NCBI GenBank assembly: GCA_024362935.1 | Contig: JANCRA010000010.1 | Location: forward strand, 5,324,501 to 5,388,500 | Direction: 5' to 3' | Source: Setophaga petechia | Lineage: Eukaryota > Chordata > Aves > Passeriformes > Parulidae | Length of the DNA: 64,000 nt | In this document: piece by piece, positions 12,801 through 27,800 of the stretch | How positions within the stretch are numbered: the stretch's first letter is position 1 | Layout: each line of letters begins with the position of its first letter | Position numbers and translations under genes: made by a program | Notes under the pieces: model-generated | Seen by the model: only the letters and a program-made list of their open reading frames with translations | Told to the model about the DNA's origin: nothing | Database searches by the model: none

Positions 12801-15800
12801 CTTTTCTGCACAGAAATAATCCAGGGGCTGTCAAAACTGAATTACATGCACCCCAAAAAGAAGGCAGCAGCTTTATGTGCAACACACACTGTGCACTTTC
12901 CTTGTGAAGGCAGCACAGCCTTTTGACTCAGGTCCCTGTACCAAAAGTTACCAAAACTCTCCTCAGCTGATGACTGCAAGGTTTTCTTTGTGATCTCTGT
13001 GCACTTTTTCCTCACACAATGTTTTACGTATTTTTTTTTTTGCTTTGTGAAACATTTAACTGTTATTCTCAGGTTTTTCCCTAAAAAAAAATGTTTTACA
13101 AGTAATTGCTGATTTCCCAGGGGAGAGAGAGAGAAAAATATTTTTTCCTCTGCGTTTACAAAACTCAGTGGGCTTATTAAAAAAATCAAATAAAAGAGGG
13201 CAGATAATCTTTGCTCTAAGAGGCCAATCAAGCTTTCCAACAAGCTGTTTCCAATAAATTTAACTGGACTGTGCAAATACACAATCCACTCTTAGGGATT
13301 GTGTGATTCTTTCCTCCCAGAGCTCCTTCCCTGCTGGCAGCATTTTCCCCTCCTTCCCTCCATCTCCCACAGCAAGAGCTCCTGACTCTAAATCAACTCC
13401 CACCCCTCTGGAACATGCAGGATTCAGCTCCAGGGGAGAGTGTGAGGAGCAGAAGTGGGACAGGATTTACCCTCCTGAGGACACTTGACCAGCCACCACC
13501 ATTTTCTTCATTAACTGCTAACACAACCCACTCTAATTTGCTTTATTCAGAGCTATATTAAGCTGGAACATCTTTTCATATCAACCATCATCCTGACAAG
13601 GGAAACACCACCACAATGGATGTTCCCTTCAGCAAAATGCAGGGGAAAAAGGATGGAAGAGGATGGGCTATTTCACATGAATACAAAGAGGCCTGTTGCT
13701 ATTGCCAAGTTCCTCTGGAAATTATGACAGAGCTCGTGGTCCAGGGATTGCTAATTGCTAATTGCTAGGCACTGCAAGTTTTTTGAGGGCATCTTTGGAT
13801 AATGGCTGAAGACAGGACACTCTACAAAAAGGACAATGAGCCTAAACCAGTGCATTTAATTCAAGTGTCTAAAAACTGAAATGATTAAATCCATGACCAA
13901 TTATTCCTCTTAGCCTTAAAAAAGAACAGACTGAGGGAAGGGACAATAAAGACAGAAAAAAAATAGAATGGAGTGCAACAAAATCCTTTCACACCAAGGG
14001 ATAAAGTCTCAGGACAAAAGCAGTGAAAGCATTTTCTCATTCTCTAAAAGCCCAGTGAGTAATGGAATTGAAACACTGAGCAGAATTGCTGTTCCCAACC
14101 AAAACCATCACTTAGCAAAGCCAGTTTTCACTACCAGTGCCACAGATCAGCCCTTCCCAAAGCTCCAGCTTCAGCCTCTGAGAAGAGCTGAGCTCAGTGA
14201 CACCCAAAAGATCCAGTGGGGAGTTCAGCTCACACAACACAACACAACCTCCAGAGGGGGACACAGAAATCTCCAGCTAGAACAGGCACTAAGTGGAAGA
14301 GCTCATGAGAATACAAAACTACATGATATCCTTACACTTTTAAGCAGCAAAAGGGAAGATTGTTGAACATCAATCACCCTGAGAGAGTCCCCAGGAGCTG
14401 GAAAGCCAAATAATGTGTGCTGGCCAAAATTAACATTGCAGATACACTACAGTGTAGTTAATACTCACAGCACCAAAATAGGGAGCCTGATGGACAACCC
14501 CTGTGCCTTCCTCCTCCTTCACATAACCATCCACCACCACAGTAAAAGCCCCATTTTCTTTGCACTGTAACACAGAAATATCATTTATATAGATATGTAT
14601 TTATATAGATATATATTTATATAGATATTTATATTTTATAGATATTTATTAACACACATACAGCAAAACAGAGGTGTTCAGAACCTGGCAAAGCCATGAA
14701 CCACACAAAAGAGAAAAGAACTGCATCAAAAGTCAGTGACACAGTAAAATGTGACATCCCTGACATGACTTAATGACTTCCCATAGCCCAGACACCTGTG
14801 TACTTCATTTAAAGAGTGTCAAGTGTGATTAAATCTCACACCTCTCCAGAAGGCCTCCAAGTCAATTACTCGTCAAGCCACAGATCTTCACACAGTTCTG
14901 TGCTTAACAGACTGCAAATCAATACACTCCTGAACGTGGGGACACAACCAAGAAAGGTACAAAAGTTTCCCTGCATTTTTGTATGTCCCCTATACCTCTG
15001 AATTAAATAAAAAGTTTGATTTTATTGTCACACATTTTCCTTATTTCCCTCCAGAGAATAAGAGCATGGTAAATATCAACTAAAAACAGAGAAGATAAAA
15101 TCCAGAAAAAAATTGCTAAGAAAAGATATGTCAATTTTGAGTGTGTTCAGTATATAGATAATGAAAAATAAAGGATTATTTACTATTCCCTAAAACAAAA
15201 ACAATAAAAAAAAATTACTGCAGTCACAGCTGAACCAAATATGTTACAAAATATTAGGTTTGGCTTGTTCTGAAGGGAGCTATTTTGAGATAAGATCTCC
15301 ATTCTAAATAAAAAATTGTAGATGCCTCCATCTGCTCCTTACAAGTACAGCAGGACTCACAAAATTTATCCATTCCAACCCTCAGATGCACAGTCCAATA
15401 TTCCAGATTCAGCTGTGTTTGACTTTCCTCTAGAAATATCAGAGACTGCTCCCTGCAGAGGTTTTCCCACCTTTGCAGGAAATGTCTCAAATGGCCAAAT
15501 CCCTCACAGGAGTTCCCAGCTGCCTGGCCAGCAGTGCTGCACCTCTCCTCTTTGAAAAATGTCATCAGTTTTTAATCAGACTGTTTTTAAAAATTAGAAA
15601 AATTCTCCAGGCATTCTCCTATTGCTACATATTCTTTTATCATCAACGATGCCAAACCTAATGCAGCTGAAAAGCTGCATCCAGATAAATCTGATACAGC
15701 AGTAGGGTTTTAGTAAAGGATTTTAAATCTTCAGTGGAAACATGATATGTCTGTGGTTGTTATCCAAGTCATTCCCTTGTGAAAACAAAGCTGGACTTAG

Positions 15801-18800
15801 GAGGGAGACAACAATCACCAGATGAGAAAATGAGAGAATATTGGTTAATATGTACTTGTTGATATGTATTGAAGTTTCTCTGCAATCTGAAATCAAACTT
15901 CTATTTATCATCAAGTGTTTACTCTGAGTATATTTAAAACTTAAAGGAAAAAAATAAGAGAAAAAAGTGAACACTGCTTTTCAAACTTTCACTATTTAAT
16001 ACAATCTGGAGTTTGTTATTAGAACCTAAGATCCTTTTATAATATGAACAAGGAATACTTAGAATGGGCTTTATTTTTGTCTTTATATCCTGTATCAAAC
16101 ACCAAACTGGTTCATCTTACCTGAATAAAATATTCAAAGAGTGGTTTGTATTTCTTGCCTTTAAGAACAATACCAGGGAACCTGAGGAGAAAGATTTACA
16201 AGAACATAAATTAACAACTTGAAAACCTGGGGTTTTTTTCTATTTGCTTCTTCACCTCCCTGACAGAATTTGATTTCAAAAGATGAAAAGAATTTCCTTA
16301 AGTTTACTTCCCACCTCTGTGGTAAATTGGAGAAAAAACAATGTTTCTTCATGCATCTCTGCTACCAGTCAACAACTTGTACCTGATGGGCTTCAATCAA
16401 ACAATCAATGTAAATTAACAAAGGAATTAAGCATTAATGACAAACTCCTTATGGTAAAGCTGGGCAAGAATCTTCTGGATAAAACAAAATAACCAGAACA
16501 ACAAAGCCCTAAAGCTCAGCACGTCCAAGAGCACTAAATAATGATCCTGAAGTTTTACATACAGGAGACAGTGACACAGGGTATTACAGCCTGAAGTTTT
16601 ACATACAGGAGACAGTGACACAGGGTATTGCAGCCTGAAGTTTTACATACAGGAGACAGTGACACAGGGTATTGCAGCCTGAAGTTTTACATACAGGAGA
16701 CAGTGACACAGGGTATTGCAGCCTGAAGTTTTACATACAGGAGACAGTGACACAGGGTATTGCAGCCTGAAGTTTTACATACAGGAGACTGTGACACAGG
16801 GCATTGCAGCCTGAAGTTTTACATACAGGAGACAGTGACACAGGGCATTGCAGCCTGAAGTTTTACATACAGGAGACAGTGACACAGGGTATTGCAGCCT
16901 GAAGTTTTACATACAGGAGACTGTGACACAGGGTATTGCAGCCTGAAGTTTTACATACAGGAGACAGTGACACAGGGCATTGCAGCCTGAAGTTTTACAT
17001 ACAGGAGACAGTGACACAGGGTATTGCAGCCTGAAGTTTTACATACAGGAGACTGTGACACAGGGCATTGCAGCCTGAAGTTTTACATACAGGAGACTGT
17101 GACACAGGGTATTGCAGCCTGAAGTTTTACATACAGGAGACTGTGACACAGGGTATTGCAGCCTGAAGTTTTACATACAGGAGACTGTGACACAGGGCAT
17201 TGCAGCCTGTGAAGCTCAGATGTCTCACTCTTTGTTCCAAACTGGGCATGCAGGCTCCCCACAGGCACTCCAGGGAGTGATCCCACACAGGCAGGGCTGG
17301 CTGGGGAGCAGCTGAGCCAGACAAGGCACAGGGGCAGAGATGGAGCCTGGCTCCCTTCAGCCCCTGACAGCAGCTGACAAAGGCAGGGCTTAGGTTGGGA
17401 TTTGCAGCTCAGAACTCCCTGGAAGTGCTTAAATTGTCCAACTTCAGAGGAAAAAATCAGCTAAAACATAGTTTAATAGATAGGCTGGCTCTCTGACTGT
17501 GTCCCAGCTGTGGTCTCTCCCTGCTCTGCCCTTGATCTACAGCTTCCAAACAATGGTCACACCATAAAACACTTGACTCCTTCAAAGTGAGGGACTTTTC
17601 AAAGCTGCTTCCCTGCACAGGAAGGACCTGCAGCAGCTTTTATTGCCAAGTTCAAGAAAACAAGCCCACACAGGGAAAGAAAAGTAGTCCAGCTTACAAA
17701 AATTTTCATGTATCTTTTCTAATCAGTTTCCATGCTTTGTCTTCTTCCTCACTATAGATACACTCAAAAATCATCAATTATTATTTCTTCTATTAACTCA
17801 GTTTTGCTTGCAGGCCAGGTGTCAAGCCCCTCCATACTCAGCTCAGCACACACAATATCCACTAGGAATAGGGGAGATTTCTATTTTAAGCCTCAGCTTT
17901 GCAGATGGTTTATATGTTTTTATATTACAAACAGCCTTAGGAATGTTTGAGGTGCTTAATCAGGATCAGATGAGAGAGAAGCATCCCAGTGCTCAGCCAC
18001 ACAGATGTGGGAATGCTCAGATACAGAATGTCGAGCACCAGAATTGGCTTTAAATAAAAAATAAAGTAGTTACATTCTTATTTAACACAAGTCAGAGAAA
18101 GGTAAAGGTTGTGGATCACATTCCTGATTTTCATTTTGGGTTCTGAAATGCTTTGTTTGTCAAAGTCCTGAACTTCAGGTTGAAAATTTATACAATGGTG
18201 CCTTCTTGTGACCTAAGCTATAGCAGTAAGATTTGTTTAAAATCACTTCAGCAATCCTTCACTCTCAGGAGATCAGAAATCTGGTTTGGATTCTTTAGAA
18301 TCCAAAAAGAGACAACCAGGGAAAACAGTGTGAAGAAATTAAATGTTTAATATGCCAAAGGACTGAAATCTAACACAAGGGGAGGGAAATGCTCAACAAT
18401 CACATCCTGCCCCTGCTAAATAAAACAGGAATCCACTCAGGGGCCAAAATTGGGGTAATACACTCTGACCAACTCATGAGTGCAAAGCAGGCAGTTCAGG
18501 GGACTTCTCACATTGAATATTTTCATCAGAGCATTCCCTGACCTCAGCCTGATCCTGCTAGAGATGAGGTCCCATCAATTTCTCCCTCAAGAGTCTGACT
18601 GCTTGAGAATTTAAAAGTGAGCTAAAGGAAGAAAAAGTTAAGAGAAGAAGTGGTAAAGTTCATTTCCATGAATTTAGATACTTGTAGATCTAAATCTTTC
18701 ACAGATCAATTCAATTACCAGCTACCTTTTAATTGTCTCACATTTGGGAAAATTAATTCTTACGTAACAGAAAAACTGGAGCATGACCAAAACCAGAAAA

Positions 18801-21800
18801 GAAATCAGCTTGAGAAGAGACCATAGCACTAATACAAAAAGAATTAAAATATACTGCTCTGCAAAGAGATTTGCTAGTAGCCTCATAGAGAGGCAGAGGT
18901 AAAAAAAAAGGGAAATTTAAAAAATAATCAGAGATTGGAGGGGGTGAGTGGTGGTATTAGAAATGCCATTAGTCAGGGACATAAATTCAACACCTGAAAT
19001 GTGCATGATTGCCTTAAAGAGCAGGCTCTTCAAATTTCTGATGAAGACACCACATCAAAAGAAGGCCAAAATGTTCTGTGCACTCCTGATATAGAGTGAC
19101 TGGAGTCACACTGAAGTTAAATTTGTAATATTGCATTAAAAGAAGAATTTGGGAACAAAAGACAACAGATCAACAAATTGAATATATGAGCTATCTTGCT
19201 TCTTTTTTAAGCCTAAACCAAATGTATTTAAAAATACTTAAAAACATAAAATTGTTTTGATAGAAGTTTTTAGACACTCTGAACAGGTTTCAAAAGACCA
19301 AAAAGGAACAGAATATCTGTATTTCCCAAGAGAAGTGAAGCACTGATGGACCTAAAAACCACTGAGACAGATCTAACAACCTGATTCAACTTCAAGTGAT
19401 GGAGAGTCTTTAATAAGAGAAGTGCTAAAGAACATAAAATGTGGATTTGTCAAAAACAAGCCACACAAAGCCAAAATTTTTGGGGCAGACTTGCCAGCTT
19501 AGAGAGCAAGCAAGCAAATCAAATTTAGGTCTCAATGTTACTGAGAGCTTTGACACTTGATCATTCACACACACAAATACTGGAACTGGAGGATACACCA
19601 GCACTTCAGGAGAAAGCTGTTGTTAATTCAGTATCAGACCAAAAGAAAATCCCCAGGGGTGGCTGGCAGGACCATCCTGACACTGCTCAGTGATTCCACT
19701 GATGACTCAGAGGAGAGGAAAAAACTCCAGAGATCACAAGTTCAGCCAAGCCTGAAGAATGAGAGCCCTGAACATCATCCTCAGAAACTGAACCCCAGCT
19801 TCAATTGGTACACACCAAGTGACAGATTAAGAGCATTCTCATAGAGGGGGGAAGGGCAGAAATCAATGCAGAAATCTAAAATTATTCAAATGTCACAGTA
19901 TGAGCCATCAGAACAGGAAACATCTTAAACATTCCAGCTCTGTATTTCCCTAATTTAATGATTGCATGCAACTGCTTAGCTGAAATATCCTCTATTTTTT
20001 CAATTTACAGCTTTCAAATGCTTGATAAAAAGACCAAAATAGAAATAACTGATGCCAGTGAAGAAGAGGTGTTATTCTCAAAAACATTTCTAGTCTTTTT
20101 TTTTTATTGTGGTTATGTGGGGTTTTATAGGGTTTCCTGGTTTGCTTGTTTGAATAAAGTGAAGAAACAAATATTTGTTGTATTTGACCTCTTTAAACAG
20201 CCTGCTGGTTTATACAAAACATTTAAGAGAAGCCAAGACAGGTATTTGGTCTAAAACAGCTACAGAATTTAATACGTGCACCCCCTGCCTAGTCTGACTT
20301 CTTAAATAATTCCTCTTTTTCCACCTAATCAAGATGAGTAAGCACCCTGCAGAAAGCAATGACTGCCACTAATTAGAGAAGTAATATTAATTTGCTAAAA
20401 CAATGGGATTGCTTTGCCCATTCCCCTTTAAATCTTCACATCATGTGTAGAAGGAATCTGGACCACACCTCCAGCATTTTCTCAAACTTTTACCTTTATG
20501 TAAACACAAAGGAGAGGGCTGGACTATGGAACCTTTCTTCCCCACCACAGTACAAAAACCCAATGAAACTGTTTTTTCTATTTGTAGCTTCACATACAAG
20601 ACTGAGTTGTTCCAGCAAATTTCAATTCCATTTATAGATTTTTGAAATATAAACACAGATGCAGGGAAATCCATCTTCTTAACAACATTTAACTTCAGAT
20701 CTAGAAAAACACTGAAAGCTAGCAAGTATAATAATTTATGCACTTGCCTGTCAAGTATCTGATATTCACTGTCAGATTTGTACAGTGCCACCAGCCTGGA
20801 CTCCATCAAAATGTAAATCTTCCCTGTGGCTTTATCTAGAATACAAAATAAAACAGGAGTTTCACCAATCTGTTTAATTCCCTCATTTGCACCATTATGA
20901 AACCTTTCAATATATGCAAGATTATTGTAACAATAAAACTGCCCAAATAATCCTTTACCACTTTCCAGCTACTTTTTCCCCACACAGCCAGTTAAGGAAC
21001 ACTTTCCAAAGTGTTTAAACAGAAACCACAGGATACAACCCAAACCACTGATTTTCAGTGTGTTTTGTTGTTGCAGAGGCAGAAATACCTTGTCTATTAT
21101 TGCTGAGTCAGATAAAAAAGCAATTGAGAAGTTTCAGTAAATTGTAACTGAAACACAGGGAGATGATTGGAAGATGGACAATGAGTAATCCATATTATTA
21201 ATTTGTAGGATTATGATTGCACTTCATGCAGCCTTCCTGAGATTTACTATTTCAATGACATGCTTGCATTTCTTTATTAAAAAAGTATATACCAACAAAG
21301 AAAGTTAACATCAAAAATGAGTGAAATGTTATGAAGAAAACTCATTTTCTAACCCAAACCATCCTGATTTCTTAATTTCAATGACAAATTTTATTCAGGT
21401 TGCTACCCTGTCCCACAGCAGTGAGCCAGAGACATCCAAAACCAACTCAGGACCTCAGGCAAGTGAGGTTATTATTTCTGAAAATACTCAGTGTATTTCT
21501 TTTTAAGATGACCAAATTTATGTTAAAACTTTTGAAAACTGAAACATACTTAGTTCTCTTCAAAGATAGAAAATCCAAAGAGGAGGAAGTCACTGCAAAG
21601 GCCTGCACAACCTCATGTTCAACACACAACAGATTCATGAGGTTATGTTGAAACTGGAAATTCCTACTCACTATTTTACTTTATAAAAAAAAGAGGAGAG
21701 GTGTTTGTAGATGAAGGTATAATTAAAGACTACAAACACACAGACCTTTTTTAATTATTCTTTATTTTACCTATCAGTATTTTGTAAGGAACAGTCCTCT

Positions 21801-24800
21801 CAATTCATGTTAAATAACAAGAGCAGAGCAGCTGGAATTCATCAGCCACATCCAAAGTGGATCTCATCCTTCACACTATCACTGGTTCAACCCAGGAAAG
21901 TTCTGTAAATTTCACATAAACCAGTGTAAAATACAAAACATAAATACACATCCACAGGCCCTGAAGGAAGAGGTGTTCCACACTTGCCTCTGAGTTTTAC
22001 ATATTGCAGTTCTGGGTTAACACAGAGGGCCAGGTTGCTGGGCAGGGTCCAGGGAGTCGTGGTCCAGGCAACAAGAGAAACACTTGGATCTTCCTCCAGA
22101 GGGAAGCTCACGGTCACTGAGGGATCCTGAACATCCTGAAAAACAATTTAACATGCCATGTTCATCTGTGATGGAAAAGGGGAAGTGGCAGCATTAAAGT
22201 CAAATAGAGCAATCACTGAGCTCCTCATTACACCAGTGAGCCTGCCAGTCCAACCAGGCCACAGGGTTAAATCCCCATGACAGGGAGATTTGGGGGATTT
22301 GCTGCCAAAACACTGAAGAAAGACAAGTGCAGCTCCTATAGGCACCTCTTATAACCCCATTTTCAAAGTTTAGAACCAATCTCAAGGGTCAGGAAAATGA
22401 GCAGTTTCTCAGATACTGAGAAATACTTAGATACTGCTAAACAAAGCCTTTTCCACATTTTCCTCTGCAGCCAGGGATTAGGAAGAACAGCTATCACATA
22501 AAATGATTCATCTCTAATTAAGAAGTTGTTGCTAACAAGGGGGAAAAATATTTGGGGTACTTAAAAAACAAGAGTATGTCAATATTTAAGAGTAAAAAAT
22601 CCTCAGGGAAGGAGACCTTTGTCAGCTACCCTATAAAACTTCACCTTCAAATGAGTCCTAAAAATCCCCTGAAAAGAAATTTTTCTTTCAGCCAACTACA
22701 ACCCTATTCAGTCACTTCACATTTCACATATGATGAAAAGCTGCTTGTGAAAAAACAAGTTTAGCCCTGCAAATGTGAAATTTTCCCTCTGAAATCCCAC
22801 ATGCCAGCTCAGAGGGTGCCATGCACAGCGACCCTAAGCCCTAAAATAGGGGCTGTGGCCAGGGCTCTGCTTTCCACCCAGCATCACGGAACACTTGATG
22901 GCATCATGGGACAGCAGCTATTTATGTCTGAGCTGAGGGCTGCTCCAGAGGGAATTTGCTGTGAACATCTGGTGCAGTCAACAGTAAAACATAAATATTA
23001 CATAAGCCACGGCCCAGGCTCAGCACCAGGCAGAGATGGAGCCCTCGGTTCGGGCGGTACCGAGCGCGGGGCAGCGCCACAGGATCCTCACTGAGCTCAC
23101 CAAGGAGATAAAAACAACTGGCAAAGCATAAAAACACCATCCAGGCTGGCAGGTAATGTGTTGTGTCGTGTTTTAGCTGTTAGAATTTCACCTGCAGACA
23201 CCATTTCCTCAGTTTAAAGCAGCACCAGCTGCTGGCATTGATAACTCAGGTGTGCCTGGGACGCCCAGCTCTGGTTCTGAAGGTGCTTCTTGTGCTCCTG
23301 ATCTGTGTCCCAGCTCTCAGAGGATCAATGAACAGCAGCCAAAGGCTGCTTTCCACTGAGAGGAAGGCAACAGCTGCCTCACACCCAGGAATGACTGTGC
23401 TCACCAACAATGAATCCTGTCAACAAATCCACAGACCCACAACTTCCAAACACCATTTCTGGCAGATGAGAAAGGCAATTTTTGCAGGGAGTGGCAGAGC
23501 AGCATCCCACCCACACACACCTCTGGTTCTAGAGTAACAAACAGCATCTAAATATTTCATTAAGACTCAAGAAGAGAAAAGAGCTTCAGCTTTATGGAAA
23601 AAGAGAACATAGACACACATACAAACTCTCAAAAAAAGTCTTTTTTTCTAAAGAAAGCTCATTTATCTGAGCCTGTGTGAAATGTCAGCCCACAAGGGCA
23701 AGAAAAGTAATTATTTCAGTTGTCAGACAGTCACAAATATCAAGATCTCTTTGCAAATCTCTCTTTCATAAATCACAAACCATTTTTTCTTCAGTATAAA
23801 TATCCTTCAGCAACACTGAAAGCTCTGCTATCTCTCTGGTATCTGTGGGCTGCATTGTACTCCAAGTCTATTTAAACATTTGTTTTAAAACCACTATTTT
23901 TGGCCAGAAAATTGGCCTTTTTTAGGCAAGATATAGAGACCAGATGTACAATCTGTGCTAGCTCCCTGCTCTCACAATGCAAGTGGAAGATTTACAATGT
24001 GAGGATATGGAGGCCTGGGTCAGGATTGGAGGGGATACAAAACCTCTATCTACAAACTAATGTGGAATTTGGAAAATTGGGACAAGAGTTCTGCTCTCAC
24101 ATACATGAACATGAGTTTGTTGTGAGAAGCTGCACTTGCTTCATCTTGCCACATATTTTTAAAGGAACATTTTATAAACCACAGTTAATCCTGCTTTATA
24201 TTGGGTAAAACATTTTCTGGTGTTTCCCAATGTAAATTAATGATGCTTAGAAGAATCATTATCTTATAGCTACAGAGTCTTTGACATTCCTTACAAATCT
24301 CCTCACAGAAGATTCAAACCCTGCCAAAGGCCCTCTTCTTTTCAGATGTGCACAGACAGGGACAATGCAGCTCTCCTCTCAAAATCCACCACTGCAATAA
24401 AGCCTTGAGAGCACAGACAGGGGGGAGTTTACCACAACAAAAAAAATGTGCACTTTAAATATCAGTAAGTAGTAACCAAGGAAGAACTCTAAGATCAAGT
24501 GATCCAAACAAACACAGCAAAATATGATCAAAATTAACCCATTTACCTACATTTTACCACCAATTTGGAGTGCAATGACATGTTTAGGTACCACCAAGTG
24601 AAAAGTACTAAAGCTTTACAGAAGAATATAGAAAAATCTGATTGCAGCTTACCTTGTAGTTCTGATGGGACTCAAAGTTGGACAGGGGGGTGTTGCATGC
24701 AGTAGAAAAAGGCATGACCTTAACCCCTCTATACACCAGGCCTTTGTCATAGAGCTGTTTAAAAACCCACCTGGAAGTACACAAGGAACAAGGAATGACT

Positions 24801-27800
24801 TGGTGTTTCTCATTTAGTAAATAAAATGCAAAATGGTATTTCTGCTCTAGCTGGAGTTTCTTTCTGAATGACACCTTTTTAAAAAAAAATCTACCATAAA
24901 CTTAAGACAGTATTTGCAAGTCAAAAGACAGAGAGATAATTGACTGCAACTGCATTTCTGGCACATTTTTAGCTTTGGCTGGAACTAGCTGCTTGGTATT
25001 CTATGCATTGCCTGCACAGCACAGAGATTAACCAGCAATATGGATTTGAGTTCCATCTAAATCCCTCCTCAGATTTCCTGAATACAAAGATCACCTGAAA
25101 TTTGAACAAGGTTGAAATCAGTCATAACTTAGAGAAGAGCTGTAGTGACATGGCTGCTCACCTCTCACATGATCTTAATTTTCTGCTGCAGCAGCCAGTG
25201 CTACAGCAGAGACACAGATATAAATCAGAGTCACCTGCAACCCAGCCCAAGTAAATCCTGATCATCTGAGAGCATTTGCACAGGAGGCCACAGTTAACCA
25301 TGAACTCAGTGCTGCAATTTAATGTTCTACTTTGAACTCAGATGCTCACCAAGACCTCAGTCTCACACCAAGGTCTAACTCTGCTTAGGAAATCATCACT
25401 TCAGCCTGGAGCATAGCTGGAGCCTTATGTTTTCTTGAAATAATCAAGACAGCACTTAATACTGCAAGTGACAAATTGAGTCAGTGCTCAAGGTGAATAG
25501 AAGCTGGAAGAGAAACTCTTCACACAACAATTCAAGGTGTCCATGTGATGGACAAGCCCTGAATGCTCCAGGGTTTCCTCAGGGATCATCAACATTTATC
25601 AGCTTCTCCCCTCTTGCTGACTTGCACACTCAGTGGCACAGCCTGCAGGCTGTAAGGCAGGAGAGGCCAAGCCTTAAATAATCCTGCCAGCTTTAACTCA
25701 CAAATCAGAGCTGCTGCAGAGCCTCCTCGTTTTGAATTTCACAGCAAAACTGTTAAACTCTGCTGACTTTAAAAGCTCTTTTATTCAAACTATGTTTTCA
25801 AACCATCCTGATCCCTTTTCTGGGTCCCTTTGCAGATAAATAGCTCATTGCTAAGCAACCAACCCAGTCCTGGCAAGCAGCACTTCTTTCTGCAGGCTGT
25901 CATTTTGTGCTTGAGAATCTGGACCTGTGTTTCAGTCAGTGTCTTGTCTTCTATGCTTGAAATTATCATCTTCAACAAAAAACACAAGTAGACTATTGCA
26001 CTGATTTTATGTGTGGCCCAAAATAAGAATATCAGGAGATGTGCCGTGGCTTGCTGACATGGAAGTCCTGTGATGCCTTAATCAGAATTATTACACTGCA
26101 GATTAGGCAGCTGGGGAAAATAGAGAATGTCACACAGAAAAGATGTGCAGTCCAATCAGATTCATCCATAGGCCTCCAGTAGAAGTCCAAAACTCTCCTA
26201 TGAGTGGTCATTAACATCAGAAAAATTATATAATCCAAAGTCTGAGATGGAAAAAGCCTCTGAGACCATCAACAGCATCAAGTTCTGCCACAGAAGAGCC
26301 AAAGTCAGGACTCTCTCAGAGCTGTGCACTCCTACAAAAGTGCCTTACCTTACACACAGCTCCAAAGAAACCTTGTTCAACCAAGAAATGTCACCAACAG
26401 CAAGATGTGGCTGCCTGACCCCCAATCCAAATCTGAAACACAGTAGTGACTATTTTACAGTGAAGATTTTAAATTTATCAACTTAGACTTGTATAACTCT
26501 AGATCAGTCTTTTATAAAAATGATCCCTGAATATAGTTTCACCAGCTTTCAGCATATAAATTTGAGCTGGCTAACTGCACAAGTTTTTGTGGGAGTTAAA
26601 GTAACTTTAAATGTATGCTTACCCCCTCAGAGCATAATTAATGCAGCCTGTGACAAGTGACAGCATTCCTACTGAAGGTGTTCTATTTGCCTTTCAAAAA
26701 CAGTAACTGAAACACCTATAGAAAAAGGCTCCACTTGCCTTTCTATAGAACACTGCCTACTAACAGCACACAAAAACTACTCAGAGAAACACTGAATATT
26801 TAATTCAGCTGTAAATATAACTGTAAACTCAGGGAGCTGCTCAGGAAAGGTGAGCACTAGTGGAGCTGCCAAGCTCCCAATGCAGGCCAGCATCTCCCTC
26901 CTGTGGCAATCCCATCCCACTGCACAGCCCGGGCTCCAGCTGTGCACTCAGAGCAGGGGTGGCCTTCAGAGGAAATCCCCCCTGCCCTGAGCACATCCCA
27001 GCTCTCCCTGAGCTCCTCACTCTTTGGAGATTGTCACAATCTGTCCCCTCACACAGCCATTCCAGCAGAATAAACAGAATTAACAGTTGAGTCAAGTCTG
27101 CTGTTTGATGTCACAGCCCTCATTACCACTACACAAGGTCTTTTGTTATCTTAAAAAGCACCTAAAACGGTTTCCTTAACAAAAAAAGCTGCTGGTGTGT
27201 GAGCAGCAGAGCTGATTCCCAAAGAGCTCCCTGCAGCAGAGCCCACCTGCCAAAGATGAGATGGTTCCAACAGCAAGAGTCACTGACAGGTGCAGATCAT
27301 GCTTTGATTAAAAAGTCATCACAATATTTTAGACAATAACCACACAAAACATGGTTTAACCCTTATGTTTGAAAAATTTTGACATTTTGCAACAAAGGGG
27401 CCCAGGTTTTTAGGCCAAAATTGAAAATGCAGTGCCTTCTGAAAAAAAAAAAAATCATCTAAGGAAACCACAGAGCTCCTTCCTAGTGACAAACAAACCA
27501 TTTACTCACAGAAATAAATCAGATGTTTAGAGACAAAAAAATAAAAAAGTACTCAAAAAACACTGGATGTGAATCAAAAAAGCATAAGCCTAAGTGGAAC
27601 ATGAATTCCAATAACAAACACAACCTATCTTTAGAATAGCAGCTTGGAAAGACAGCTCCTGAAGAAAGACAGGAAAAGTATTTCTTTGTTCCAGGGCCTA
27701 GGAATTGTTGAGTACAGAAATTGTCAAATTCTGTGTTAAACTAGCACTGAAAGCTTTAAAATCCTGGCACACAGAGATCCTGTTCCAGGTCTACCCTCCA

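Noticed and set aside
12842..13282. 146-codon minus-strand ORF in IARS1 intron 9
   Set aside because: No start context, domain or splice structure, and low-complexity runs inside; treated as chance.
13968..14366. 132-codon plus-strand ORF in IARS1 intron 9
   Set aside because: No recognisable motif and ordinary intronic composition.
16427..17324. ORFs and a CRISPR-like look in the 44-bp array
   Set aside because: The copies are contiguous with no unique spacers, the unit is not a multiple of three, and the host is a vertebrate; it is a minisatellite.
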